Shown piece after piece: positions 16,942 to 25,481 of a DNA stretch of 45,756 bases (position 1 is the first letter of the stretch; each line of letters opens with the position of its first letter). Origin of the DNA: Streptomyces humi (lineage in GTDB: Bacteria > Actinomycetota > Actinomycetes > Streptomycetales > Streptomycetaceae); contig NZ_LBMU02000064.1 of assembly GCF_001005085.2 (NCBI RefSeq), positions 1 to 45,756 of the forward strand, read 5' to 3'. Under the pieces are notes generated by a model. It was not told where the DNA came from and did no database searches. It was given only the letters and a program-made list of their open reading frames with translations. A program made the translations under genes and the position numbers.

Positions 16942-18234
16942 TCAGCCCTCCTGCTGGAGCAGGCGGTCGCAGGCCTTGACAGCGTTGTCGAGGGCCGCCT
17001 TGGGGCTCTCCTTGCCCTGTAGCGCCTTGGCGACCTCGTTGCGCAGTGCCGTCTTCATCTGGTCGCTGAACAGCACGGGCGTGTAGTTGACCGCGTTCTT
17101 CAGCGACTTGGCGGCGGCGATCCGCACCCGGGTCTCGTCGGTGCCGTCCTCCTTCGTGAAGTACGGGTCGTCCAGGGAGCCGGCCGTGCTGGGGAAGATG
17201 GCGACCTTCTTGGCGAAGGACATCTGGTTCTGCGCGTCGGTCACGAAGTGCGCGAAGGCGACGGCGGCCGGGGTGTGCTTGGTCCTCGTGTTGACCATCA
17301 CGCCCATCACGTACATGTTGACGTGCCCGGTGCTGGTGATCTGGTCGGTGATGCCGATGTTCTTGTACAGGTTCGGCGCCTGCTTCTTGAAGTTGTCGAG
17401 GTCCAGGGCGCTGCCGGGGTTCATGGCGACCGCGCCGGTGAGGAACTTCTTGCCGGTGGACTCCGGGGTCGCGGTCAGTGCCTGCGGGTCGAGGGCCTTG
17501 GCGTCGAACAACTCCTTGTACTTGGTGAGCAGTTCGACCCCCTTGGCGTCGTTGAAGGCGAACCCGGTGCCCTGCTTGTCCATCAGCTCGGCGCCGTAGC
17601 GGCCGAAGTCCTCGATGGTGGGGACGTTGGCGAGGGTGGCCACCTTGCCGCCGCTCTGCCCGGCCATCTTCAGGGCGTCGGTGAACAGGTCGTCGTACGT
17701 CGTCGGCGGCCGGTCGGGGTCGAGCCCGGCCTGCTTGAAGAGGGTCTTGTTGTAGAACAGCGGTCCGGTGTTCAGGTACCAGGGGAACGCGTAGGTCCCG
17801 CTCATCCCCGGTATCTCGTGGCTGGCCCAGGCCCCGTCCAGGTACTCCGGCTTGTACTTGGCCGCCGCCTTGTCGAGGTCGAGGGCGAGGCCCGCCTTGG
17901 CCAGCGGTGCGACCAGGTCCGGGGAGACGTTGACGACGTCGGGGAGCGTGCCGCCGGCCGCGTCGGCGCTGATCTTGTCGGCATAGCCCTCGGCCGGCTG
18001 GTCGATCCACTTCACGTGCGTGTCCGGGTACTTCTTCTCGAAGTCGGCGATCACGCCCTCGAAGTACGACTTGAAGTTCGCGCGCAGGTTCCAGGTCTGG
18101 AAGGTGATGTCGCCCTGGACCTTGCCCGAGGCGTCGGAGGAACCGCCTCCGTCCTCCCCTGAACCGCAGGCGCTCAGCGGCAGGGCGAGGAGGGCGGCGG
18201 TGGCGAGGACGAGGGCTCTGCGGGGGACGGGCAT
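16942..18234 (-). CDS. CUT1 sugar-binding lipoprotein (MalE/UgpB-like)
   Basis: A 430-residue extracellular binding protein (SBP_bac_1 type) with lipobox LSAC, Cys23, after a short basic signal peptide. The mature part starts after a Gly/Ser-rich linker with GDITFQTWNLRANFKSYFEG. FPWYLNTGPLFYNKTLF is the usual hinge and ligand region. Start: ATG 18234, preceded by AAAGGAG. An open frame to 18315 would add a basic stretch before a normal signal peptide. It is first in the six-gene operon and sets its specificity. A large, mannose-rich oligosaccharide is the inferred ligand. Confidence 0.93.
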   Translation of the reverse strand: MPVPRRALVLATAALLALPLSACGSGEDGGGSSDASGKVQGDITFQTWNLRANFKSYFEGVIADFEKKYPDTHVKWIDQPAEGYADKISADAAGGTLPDVVNVSPDLVAPLAKAGLALDLDKAAAKYKPEYLDGAWASHEIPGMSGTYAFPWYLNTGPLFYNKTLFKQAGLDPDRPPTTYDDLFTDALKMAGQSGGKVATLANVPTIEDFGRYGAELMDKQGTGFAFNDAKGVELLTKYKELFDAKALDPQALTATPESTGKKFLTGAVAMNPGSALDLDNFKKQAPNLYKNIGITDQITSTGHVNMYVMGVMVNTRTKHTPAAVAFAHFVTDAQNQMSFAKKVAIFPSTAGSLDDPYFTKEDGTDETRVRIAAAKSLKNAVNYTPVLFSDQMKTALRNEVAKALQGKESPKAALDNAVKACDRLLQQEG

Positions 18235-18334
18235 GGTCCGTTGCTCCTTTGCAGCGGGGGCGGCGGGGTCGGGCTGAGGTGCCGCGCCAGACCTTGCACG
18301 CCGTTTCCGTGCCACGTCAATGGATTCGGTCCAG

Positions 18335-18347
18335 CTAAATTCATTAG
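18335..18347. promoter_or_regulatory. Third LacI-like half-operator
   Basis: CTAAATTCATTAG repeats the CTAA/TTAG outer bases of the two sites at 18400-18437, with one base less in the centre. It lies on the binding-protein side of the 239-bp gap, about 100 bases from the start codon, and could be a weaker auxiliary site. Confidence 0.4.
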
Positions 18348-18399
18348 TGGCTCAAAACCCCTGCTCAGCACGGTACTTCCCGGCTATTGCGGCAGATCA

Positions 18400-18437
18400 C
18401 TAATCCGCTTTAGGGTGTTCACACTCAAGCGCATTAG
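18400..18437. promoter_or_regulatory. Paired LacI-type operators in inverted arrangement
   Basis: CTAATCCGCTTTAG (18400-18413) and, on the other strand, CTAATGCGCTTGAG (18424-18437) are two near-identical 14-bp boxes. Each has a CG-centred dyad of the kind bound by LacI-family dimers, and their centres are 24 bp apart. Between them is GTGTTCACAC, so the whole 38 bp forms one large imperfect palindrome. It lies 37 bases before the lacI-type gene and upstream of the divergent ABC/glycosidase operon. Confidence 0.65.
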
Positions 18438-18473
18438 CAGATCACCGTCCGGACCGAATGAGGCACAGAGTTG

Positions 18474-19547
18474 GTGGAGAAACGCGTTCCCGCGCGGCGG
18501 CCGACGATGAAGGACATCGCCCGCCGTGCCGGGGTCTCCGAGAGCGCGGTCTCCTTCGCGCTCAACGGCCGCCCGGGGGTCTCCGAGACGACCAGGGCGC
18601 GGGTCCGCGGAGTCGCCGAACAGCTCGGCTGGCGGCCCAGCACGGCGGCCCGTGCGCTGTCCGGCGAGGGCGCGGCCACCGTCGGTCTCGTCCTCGCCCG
18701 CCCCGCGCACTCCCTCGGCGTGGACTCCTTCTTCCTGCAACTCGTCTCCGGCATCCAGGAGGTGCTCGCGGAACGCCATCTGGGCCTGCTCTTCCAGATG
18801 GCCGAGGACGTGGCCGACGAGTGCGCCGTCTACCGCCGGTGGTGGGCCGAGCACCGCGTCGACGGCCTCCTGATGGTGGACCCGCGCGCCGACGACCCCC
18901 GTCCCGACCTGCTCGACGAACTCGGGCTGCCCGCCGTCGTGATCGGCGGCGCCCCCGACGAACGCCACCCCGGCCTGTCCACGGTGTGGGCGGACGACGC
19001 GGCCGCGATGGCGTCGGTGGTGGACGAGCTGACGGGCCTCGGCCACCGGCGGATCGTCCACATCGCGGGGCTGCCCGGCCTCGCGCACACCCAGCGCCGG
19101 ATCAGGACGCTGCGGGCCGAGGCCGACCGGCGCGGCCTCTCCGAGGTCCACTCGGTCACCACCGACTACTCCGACGCCGAGGGCGCGGCCGTCACCCGCC
19201 GCGTCCTGCGCGCCTCCCCGCCCCCGACCGCCCTGATCTACGACAACGACGTGATGGCGGTCGCCGGGGTCGCGGCGGCGGCCGAGCTCGGCCGCTCCGT
19301 GCCCGCGGACGTCTCCGTCGTCTCCTGGGAGGACTCGGCCCTGTGCCGGATGGTCAAGCCCTGGCTGTCCGCCCTCTCACGGGACAGCACGGAGTTCGGC
19401 CGCACGGCGGCCCGTGAGCTGACGTCCCTGCTGGACGGCGGCGCGGCCCGGGCGGTACGGGTTCCGGTACCCCGGCTGACGGTCCGGGGCAGCACGGGGG
19501 CGGCCGTGTCCCGGACCGGGGGCGGCGAGACCGCCGGTCCGGGCTAG
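18474..19547 (+). CDS. LacI-family transcriptional regulator
   Basis: A 357-residue repressor. The DNA-binding head is canonical: MKDIARRAGVSESAVSFALN at residues 12-31, then the hinge helix (TAARALSGEGAATVGLVLA). A periplasmic-binding-like effector domain follows to the end. It probably senses an N-glycan-derived sugar or oligosaccharide and controls the divergent CUT1-GH5-GH85-GH38 operon through the boxes in the 239-bp gap. Start uncertain: GTG 18474 is used, TTG 18471 is one codon earlier, and an internal ATG at 18507 opens the helix-turn-helix directly. Confidence 0.92.
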   Translation: MEKRVPARRPTMKDIARRAGVSESAVSFALNGRPGVSETTRARVRGVAEQLGWRPSTAARALSGEGAATVGLVLARPAHSLGVDSFFLQLVSGIQEVLAERHLGLLFQMAEDVADECAVYRRWWAEHRVDGLLMVDPRADDPRPDLLDELGLPAVVIGGAPDERHPGLSTVWADDAAAMASVVDELTGLGHRRIVHIAGLPGLAHTQRRIRTLRAEADRRGLSEVHSVTTDYSDAEGAAVTRRVLRASPPPTALIYDNDVMAVAGVAAAAELGRSVPADVSVVSWEDSALCRMVKPWLSALSRDSTEFGRTAARELTSLLDGGAARAVRVPVPRLTVRGSTGAAVSRTGGGETAGPG

Positions 19548-19557
19548 TCACCACGCC

Positions 19558-19634
19558 CTCCCGGCCTCCGCCGGGCGCACGGCGGGTTCGTCAACGGACT
19601 CCCGGCGTCCGCCGGGCGCACGGCGGGTTCGTCA
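19558..19634. repeat. Two-copy 41-bp tandem duplication with hairpins
   Basis: Bases 19558-19593 recur at 19599-19634 with one mismatch in 36. Each copy holds a CCCGGC-NTCC-GCCGGG hairpin followed by CCGCCG/CGGCGG complementarity. The second copy runs into the stop codon of the GH29 gene. Lying between convergent genes, it may serve as a double bidirectional terminator. Confidence 0.8.
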
Positions 19635-21164
19635 GCCGCGTGACCGGTACAGGCCGAACTCCGCGAGGCGTACCTGACCCCGCGCCCCGGTGACCCGCGC
19701 CCGCCACCTGCGGGCCCGGACCGGCTGCGGCAGGCGGAGGATGCGGCTCGCGCCCACCGTCCCGGCGGCCACGACCCGTGACCACGCCCCGTCCACGTGG
19801 GCCTCGATCACGAGCCCCTCCACCTGCTGCCCGTACCGGATGTCCTCGGCCAGCCGGACGCGGTCCACCTCCCGCTCACGGCCCAGGTCCACGGTCACGG
19901 CGCCCGGCGTGACGGAGCGCCGTGCGCCCCGTGCCAGGTCCCCGGGGAGTTCCCGGTCCACCCGCTCCCGGAACTCGCGCAGCCGGACCACGTCCGTGGT
20001 GTGCAGCAGGCCGTCCGTGTCCGGGGGGACGTTGAGCAGGAGGACGGCGTTGCGGCCGACCGAACCGAAGTAGATCTCCGTCAACTCCTCGACGGACTTC
20101 GGCTGTTGCTCGGGGTGGTAGAACCAGCCGTCCCGGATCGACACATCGCACTCGGCCGGCCACCACTGGAGGTAGTCGGTCTTCGGCAAGGCCGAGACGA
20201 GGGCCGTGCGGCTGCCCTCGTCGGCGGTGTCGTAGGACAGCGCCCAGTCCGTGCGCCCGTACTGGTTCTCCTTGACGGGGATGACACTCCACTCGTTCTC
20301 GCGGGCGAGGCCGCCCTCGTTGCCGACCCAGCGCACGTCGGGGCCCGTGACGGCGATCGACGCGTCCGGGGCCAGCGAACGGACCAGCGTGTACCAGCTG
20401 TCCCAGTCGTAGTTCTCCACCTTGTCGGGCGGGATGTGTCCCTGGGCGCCGTCGAACCAGACCTCGTCGACGGGGCCGTACTCGGTGAGCACCTCGTAGA
20501 GGGTGTTGAGCATGTGGGCGCCGTAGTCGGTGGCGTCCAGGGTGAAGGAACGGGACGGGGTGCGGTCGTCGCCGTCCACCGGTGTCGGGATCGTGCGGGG
20601 CGACCGGGTGCTGCCGTTGGCGTAGACGCCGTGCAGGTACTGGTTCTCGTCGGCGGGCGAGAGGTAGACGCCGACCTTGAGACCGTACCGGCGCATGGAG
20701 TCCGCGAAGGAGCGCAGGACGTCACCGCGGCCGTTCCGCCAACTGCTCCCGGCGACCGTGTGGCCGGTGTACCGGGACGGGTAGAGGACGAAGCCGTCGT
20801 GGTGCTTGACGGTGAGGACGGCGAGGCGGAAACCGCCGTCGCGCAGGGCGCGGGCCCACTGGTCGGTGTCGAGGCCGGCGGGCTGGAAAACGTCCGGGTC
20901 CTCGTCACCGGTGCCCCATTCCAGGCCGGTGAAGGTGTTCACGCCGAAGTGCAGGAAGGCCGTGCGCTCCAGGGCCTGCCAGGCGATCTGCCGTGCGGTG
21001 GGCCGGACTTGGGACGCCTTGCGGACGAGGTCGGCCTCGGTGTCGTCGGGGCCGACCGGGATGCGGGAGAGATCGGGATCCGCGGCGGCGGGGAGGACCG
21101 GGAGGCCGGCCGTGACCGCCACGGCGGCCGCCGAGGTGACGAAGACACGCCTTGAGAGATCCAT
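19632..21164 (-). CDS. GH29 alpha-L-fucosidase with C-terminal discoidin-like domain, Tat-exported
   Basis: A 510-residue fucosidase with a twin-arginine signal (LSRRVFVTSAAAVAVTAGLP). The catalytic barrel starts near residue 60 (ERTAFLHFGVNTFTG), with VKHHDGFVLYPSRYT at 119-133 and nucleophile Asp238 in EVWFDGAQGH. The last 100 residues look like an F5/8-type (CBM32-like) beta-sandwich (ending QVRLAEFGLYRS). The single-domain barrel and the HHDGF motif are like GH29 enzymes that remove alpha-1,3/1,4-linked fucose, but I cannot fix the linkage. The ATG at 21164 has GAGGAG seven bases upstream. It lies 15 bp after the GH20 gene, third in its operon. Confidence 0.92.
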   Translation of the reverse strand: MDLSRRVFVTSAAAVAVTAGLPVLPAAADPDLSRIPVGPDDTEADLVRKASQVRPTARQIAWQALERTAFLHFGVNTFTGLEWGTGDEDPDVFQPAGLDTDQWARALRDGGFRLAVLTVKHHDGFVLYPSRYTGHTVAGSSWRNGRGDVLRSFADSMRRYGLKVGVYLSPADENQYLHGVYANGSTRSPRTIPTPVDGDDRTPSRSFTLDATDYGAHMLNTLYEVLTEYGPVDEVWFDGAQGHIPPDKVENYDWDSWYTLVRSLAPDASIAVTGPDVRWVGNEGGLARENEWSVIPVKENQYGRTDWALSYDTADEGSRTALVSALPKTDYLQWWPAECDVSIRDGWFYHPEQQPKSVEELTEIYFGSVGRNAVLLLNVPPDTDGLLHTTDVVRLREFRERVDRELPGDLARGARRSVTPGAVTVDLGREREVDRVRLAEDIRYGQQVEGLVIEAHVDGAWSRVVAAGTVGASRILRLPQPVRARRWRARVTGARGQVRLAEFGLYRSRG

Positions 21165-21179
21165 GGGCTGCTCCTCGGG

Positions 21180-23024
21180 TCAGGAGAGGTGCCAGAGGGC
21201 GGGGGTGCGCTGGTCGGGCGGGTACTGGACCGGCCGGCCGTCGTCGGTCACGGACAGCGCCATGCGGGTGATCGCGTTGATCAGGTGGTAACCGCCGGCC
21301 GCCGGCTCCAACTCCCAGCGCTGCAAGGTGTTCGCGCTGTCGCAGGGCTCCCAGGTCGCCTCGACGCCGGGCTGGAGCGGGACGTTGAGCGTGCGCCTGC
21401 CGCCGCGTACCTCCAGGCAGCCGCCGGCACCACGCAGGGTCGCGTAGCCGTCCGCCGTGCGGAGCACGGACGCGGTGTACGACGCTCCTTCGGCACGGAA
21501 GGTGTAGGTCCCGTCGGCCACCGGCACCCTCGTCAGGTCCCGCCACCCCGGCGCGTGCCCGACGGCCGTACCGCGTGCCGCGAACGCGGCGTAGCCGGCG
21601 TCGGGGTGCGGGTCGCCCCAGGTCGCCTGGGCGATCTGGTCGAGCGCGGGCCGGAGTTCGGCGGCGACCTCGTTCTCGGTCTCGCCGCTGCCGTTGTCCG
21701 GCCATAGGCTGATCTTCGCGCCCGTGACGCCGGCGGCGGAGGCCAGCTTCTCGCCCTCGAAGGAGCGGGGGTCCCAACTCTGGTCGTACAGCGCCTCGGT
21801 GTCGCTGTGGAAGCCGCCGCGGACCAGGTACAGGGAGTAGGACGCGTTCATCACGTCGTACCCCTGGGCGATGAGCCTGCTCGGTTTCACCGCCACGTCC
21901 AGCCAGTGTTCGACGGTCGTCCCGGCGGCCACCGGGACGGTGTTGGCGCCGGTGAGGCCGTCGTTCCAGATGCGCAGGTGCCTGCCCTTGCCCTCCGCGT
22001 AGGCCTGGACCCGGTTGATGAAGTCCACGTAGGCGTCCTGCGGGGTGGCGTCCGGGCCGTACTTCCCCCGCGCGTACTCCAGCATCTGCGGGTACTTCGC
22101 GTAGTCCGAGCCGAGCATGTACTCGTCGGCGCCCATGTGCCAGGACTTCGCCGTGAAGACCTGGGCGTACTCGTCCATGAGGCTCGTGTAGTAGTCGAAG
22201 GCGGCCTGCCGGGTGACGTCGAGCCTGGCGGGCTGCTTGGCGCCGTCGGAGTCGGTCAGTTGCAGGTCGGGGCGGTTCTCGAGCCACGGGTCCATGTGAC
22301 CCGGGGAGTTGATCTCGGGGATGATCTCGACGTGGTAGCGGTCGCCGAGGGCGACCAGCCGTCGTATCTCGTCCTTGGTGTAGTAGCCCCAGGAGTTCGC
22401 CTCGGGATGGGCGTCGCTCTTCACCTTCAGCTCCAGCAGCAGCTGGTTGAGCTTGTGGTACGCCATCTCGCGGACCAGGTTCTCCAGCCAGGGCAGGGAG
22501 ACGTGGATGTAGCAGGCGCAGACGCCGACGCCCCGCTCGCGGTAGCGCGGTACGTCGGTGGTGTGTCCGGCGGGGATCCGGTCGCCCTGGGCGAGGAGCT
22601 GGAGGAGGGTGCGGGTGCCGTGGAAGGCGCCGGTCTCGGTCGCGCCGGTGACGGCGAGCTGCCGGCCGGAGCGCAGTTCGTAGCCCTCGGTGCCGAGCGT
22701 GGTCCTGGCCGAGGGGCGGACGTCGATGACGATGTCACCGGCTCGGGCGGTGCCCGTGACGACGGGGACGGCTCCGTGGCCGGCCGCCCGGAGGTCGTCG
22801 GCGAGGGTGGCGGCGACCCGGCGTTCGGCGGCGCCCGCGGCGACGAGCCGTGTCGCGTGCCCGAACGTGTAAGTGCCCTGCTCCGCGGTCCAGTCGGACA
22901 GGGCGGGCACGGTGAGCGGGGTCGGCCGCGGCTCCTGCGCGACCGCGGGGACCGGCGTCGTCAGCAGGGCGAGCGCCGCCGCGAGCCCGCACAGCCGCAG
23001 CAGGCCTCTCCCGGGCTCACCCAT
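21180..23024 (-). CDS. GH20 beta-N-acetylhexosaminidase with ricin-like C-terminus, secreted
   Basis: A 614-residue exo-hexosaminidase that would remove terminal beta-GlcNAc or GalNAc by substrate-assisted catalysis. Signal peptide: GLLRLCGLAAALALLTTPVPAVAQ. A GH20b-type N-domain spans about 36-160. The barrel carries IIPEINSPGHMDPWL (234-248) and the catalytic Asp300-Glu301 pair in WHMGADEYM. From about residue 510 there is a beta-trefoil-like part with an LQRWELEP (QxW) motif, a likely sugar-binding module. Its ATG overlaps the end of the upstream fucosidase gene by 8 bp. In an N-glycan context it would uncap complex-type antennae. Lacto-N-biosidase activity, also in GH20, is possible. Confidence 0.91.
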   Translation of the reverse strand: MGEPGRGLLRLCGLAAALALLTTPVPAVAQEPRPTPLTVPALSDWTAEQGTYTFGHATRLVAAGAAERRVAATLADDLRAAGHGAVPVVTGTARAGDIVIDVRPSARTTLGTEGYELRSGRQLAVTGATETGAFHGTRTLLQLLAQGDRIPAGHTTDVPRYRERGVGVCACYIHVSLPWLENLVREMAYHKLNQLLLELKVKSDAHPEANSWGYYTKDEIRRLVALGDRYHVEIIPEINSPGHMDPWLENRPDLQLTDSDGAKQPARLDVTRQAAFDYYTSLMDEYAQVFTAKSWHMGADEYMLGSDYAKYPQMLEYARGKYGPDATPQDAYVDFINRVQAYAEGKGRHLRIWNDGLTGANTVPVAAGTTVEHWLDVAVKPSRLIAQGYDVMNASYSLYLVRGGFHSDTEALYDQSWDPRSFEGEKLASAAGVTGAKISLWPDNGSGETENEVAAELRPALDQIAQATWGDPHPDAGYAAFAARGTAVGHAPGWRDLTRVPVADGTYTFRAEGASYTASVLRTADGYATLRGAGGCLEVRGGRRTLNVPLQPGVEATWEPCDSANTLQRWELEPAAGGYHLINAITRMALSVTDDGRPVQYPPDQRTPALWHLS

Positions 23025-25386
23025 GCCACTCCACCTTGAACACCCAGGCGTGCCGTCCGGCCCGCCGGGCCGATTCGGGTACGTCGATCACCAGCGCCCC
23101 GCCTGACACCGTCCAGGTCAGCGGCCGGTCGTGGCCGAGCATGGTCACCTTGTCGCCGCCGCGGACGGGCACCGGCGCCTCGACGGTGAGCCTGGACCCC
23201 GGCCGGGTCAGGGAGTGGATGTAGAAGGCCTCGTCGGGACGGACCGTGAACCGCAGGTCCTCGCCGAGCTGGGGCATCCGCGACCAGTACGTGGTGCCGT
23301 GGATGGCCTCGCCGTTGACCGCGAGCCAGGCACCGGTCTCGCGCAGCCGGGTCTGCATGATCTCCGGGATGGTGCCGTCCGCGCGCGGGCCGATGTCGAG
23401 CAGGAAGTTGCCGTTCTTGGAGACGATGTCGACCAGGCTGTGCACGACCTCCTCGGTGGTCATGTAGGCGTCGTCCGGGGTCGCCCGGTTGTAGCCGTAG
23501 CTGCGCGGGTCCAGGCCGCGGCTGGCCTCCCACTTGGCGACCACGGTGTCGGCGTACGTCGTGTACTCGGGTGTGGTGAAGTCGTGGAAGCCGATGCCCG
23601 AGCGGTCGTTGACGGTCACGTCGACGGGGTGCGCGCGGTTCTTGGCGTGGTTGAAGTACTCGGCGAGGACGTCGACGCTGTCGTTCGCGCCGCCGATGTC
23701 GCACCAGATGATCTCCGGGTCGTAGCCGTGGACCAGTTCGAGCAGCTGCGGAGCCTGGAACTCCGTCACGTAGTCCTTGCCCGCGGTGTACCCGGTGTAC
23801 GGCAGCGGTTCCAGGGTGTACGGGTTGCGCGGCGCGTGGCCCGTCCAGGGGCTGTCGGGGTTGAACCACTCGGGCATGGAGAAGTAGAGGCCGCGGTGGA
23901 GTTCGGGGGTGTAGCGCCGGGACGCCTCGAACAGCTCCTTGAGCAGGTCCCGTCCCGGGCCCATCCTGACCGAGTTGCGGTCGGAGAGCGCGGTGTCCCA
24001 CAGGGCGAAGCCCTCGTGGTGCTTGGACGTCAGTACGTGGTACTCGGCGCCGGCGTCCCGGAACAGCTCCACCCAGGCCCGCGGGTCGAACTTCTCGGCG
24101 GTGAAGCGCGGGATGAAGTCGTCGTAGGCGAAGTCCTCGCCGTAGGTGTTCCGGTGGTAGGCGTACGTGGGGTTGTTCGGGTCCTGCATCTGGTCCCAGT
24201 ACCACTCGGCGTACTGCACCCCGACCGGCGCCCAGGCGGGTACCGAGTAGACGCCCCAGTGGATGAAGATGCCGAACTTGGCCTCGTTGAACCAGTAGGG
24301 CGCCTGGTGGCCGCCCAACGAGGCCTCCGTGGGCCGGTAGTCGGCGGTGCCGAGGGTCAGCGTGCGGCTGGCGGAGACGACCTGCGCGCCGCGTCCGCGC
24401 ACGCTCACCGTGCCGTCCTGCCGGGCGCCGGGGGCGGTGCCCGGACGGTTGCGGATGCCGACGCGGACGCGGGCCTGTTCGCCGGGGTCGAGGCGGCGGA
24501 CGCGGGCGGGCTCGACGGTGCGGGCGCCGGGGACGTCGACGTGCACGGACACCGCGTCGCGGGCCAGGATCGGGACGGTACCCGCGTTGACGACGGTGGC
24601 CTCGACGCTCTGGGCGCCGGTGGCGGCCAGCAGGGAGCTGGTGGAGCGGGCGCCGCGCAGGGCCAGCGCCCGGCCCTGGGCGACGGGCTGAAGGGAGAGC
24701 GCGAAGACGTGCAGGGCGGTCCGGCCGGCCTCGGCAGGTCCGGTGACCGGCAGGGTGAGGGCGACGGCCTCCCGTTCCGGGTCGACCGGTACCTCCGAGG
24801 TGCCGATCCCGACGCTGTGCTCGTCCTTGCCGCCGTCCGGCCGGTACCGGTACGGCGCGGACAGCGGTCCGCCGGCCGCGTACCAGTCGCCGCCGCTCAG
24901 GCCGGCGGTCCCGGTCGTGCCGTCGGCGTAGTGCACGGTGGCCGTGCCGGAGGCGTTGCCGTAACTGCCCGCGGTGAGGAAGACGGCCGACAGGTAGCGG
25001 CCCCTGGGCAGGTCGACGCGCTGCCCCCGCGCGACAACGTTGTTCCGGGCGCCCGCCGTGGCGGCCGGGAAGTCGAAGGGGACACCGTCCACCTCGACGC
25101 GGCCGGCCGGGAGCTCCTCGCCGGGGAACGTGTAGCCGGAGCCGTCGAAGTCGCCGCCCCGGGCGGTGGTGGTGTCGATGCCGTCGTTGTCGTACAGGGA
25201 GTCGAGCGGTACGGGGACCGGATCGGGGACGGGGGTCCACGGTGACGCGGCCCGGCCGTCGGCCGGGTCACCGGCCGGCTCGGCCGCCCGTGCCTCGGCC
25301 GTCGCGGTGAGCGGCAGGGCGGCCGCCGCGGCGGCTCCCGCCCCGATCGCCAGCACGTGCCGTCTTGGACAGGGAGACATGCTCAT
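23017..25386 (-). CDS. GH29 alpha-L-fucosidase with long N-terminal beta-sandwich region, Tat-exported
   Basis: A 789-residue fucosidase, first gene of its operon. A Tat-like signal (CPRRHVLAIGAGAAAAAALP) is followed by about 300 residues of two beta-rich modules, the second resembling NEW3-type domains (EATVVNAGTVPI). The classic GH29 barrel starts at about residue 363: AKFGIFIHWGVYSVPAW, SKHHEGFALWDT (454-465) and nucleophile Asp563 in EIIWCDIGG. I start at the ATG at 25386: GGAG lies six bases before it and the predicted transcript begins near 25406. A GTG/ATG-type start at 25398 would leave almost no leader. Broad alpha-fucosidase action, including core fucose, is possible. The substrate is not visible from sequence. 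Confidence 0.92.
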   Translation of the reverse strand: MSMSPCPRRHVLAIGAGAAAAAALPLTATAEARAAEPAGDPADGRAASPWTPVPDPVPVPLDSLYDNDGIDTTTARGGDFDGSGYTFPGEELPAGRVEVDGVPFDFPAATAGARNNVVARGQRVDLPRGRYLSAVFLTAGSYGNASGTATVHYADGTTGTAGLSGGDWYAAGGPLSAPYRYRPDGGKDEHSVGIGTSEVPVDPEREAVALTLPVTGPAEAGRTALHVFALSLQPVAQGRALALRGARSTSSLLAATGAQSVEATVVNAGTVPILARDAVSVHVDVPGARTVEPARVRRLDPGEQARVRVGIRNRPGTAPGARQDGTVSVRGRGAQVVSASRTLTLGTADYRPTEASLGGHQAPYWFNEAKFGIFIHWGVYSVPAWAPVGVQYAEWYWDQMQDPNNPTYAYHRNTYGEDFAYDDFIPRFTAEKFDPRAWVELFRDAGAEYHVLTSKHHEGFALWDTALSDRNSVRMGPGRDLLKELFEASRRYTPELHRGLYFSMPEWFNPDSPWTGHAPRNPYTLEPLPYTGYTAGKDYVTEFQAPQLLELVHGYDPEIIWCDIGGANDSVDVLAEYFNHAKNRAHPVDVTVNDRSGIGFHDFTTPEYTTYADTVVAKWEASRGLDPRSYGYNRATPDDAYMTTEEVVHSLVDIVSKNGNFLLDIGPRADGTIPEIMQTRLRETGAWLAVNGEAIHGTTYWSRMPQLGEDLRFTVRPDEAFYIHSLTRPGSRLTVEAPVPVRGGDKVTMLGHDRPLTWTVSGGALVIDVPESARRAGRHAWVFKVEWHG

Positions 25387-25401
25387 GCGCGGCTCCATTC
25401 A

Positions 25402-25481
25402 TCGGATGTCTGATGATCGAGCGGGCTCGGATGCCTGTCAATGGGGCGTGCACGCACGGGAGTTGAATCAGTGGTCGGATG
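25402..25481 (-). promoter_or_regulatory. Three CATCCGA direct repeats around the fucosidase promoter
   Basis: On the minus strand CATCCGA occurs at 25475-25481, 25427-25433 and 25402-25408, all in the same orientation, with starts 48 and 25 bases apart. One copy lies between -35 and -10, one at about +1, and one near -70. The arrangement suggests a regulator binding site array, but the protein is unknown. Confidence 0.4.
25413..25441 (-). promoter_or_regulatory. Putative promoter of the fucosidase/hexosaminidase operon
   Basis: A perfect TTGACA (25436-25441, minus strand) is followed after 17 bases by GATCAT (25413-25418). Transcription would start near 25406, giving a leader of about 20 bases that contains GGAG before the ATG at 25386. 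Confidence 0.55.

Noticed and set aside
19558..19634. CRISPR-like repeat
   Set aside because: Only two adjacent copies with no spacers of regular size and no cas genes; a simple tandem duplication.
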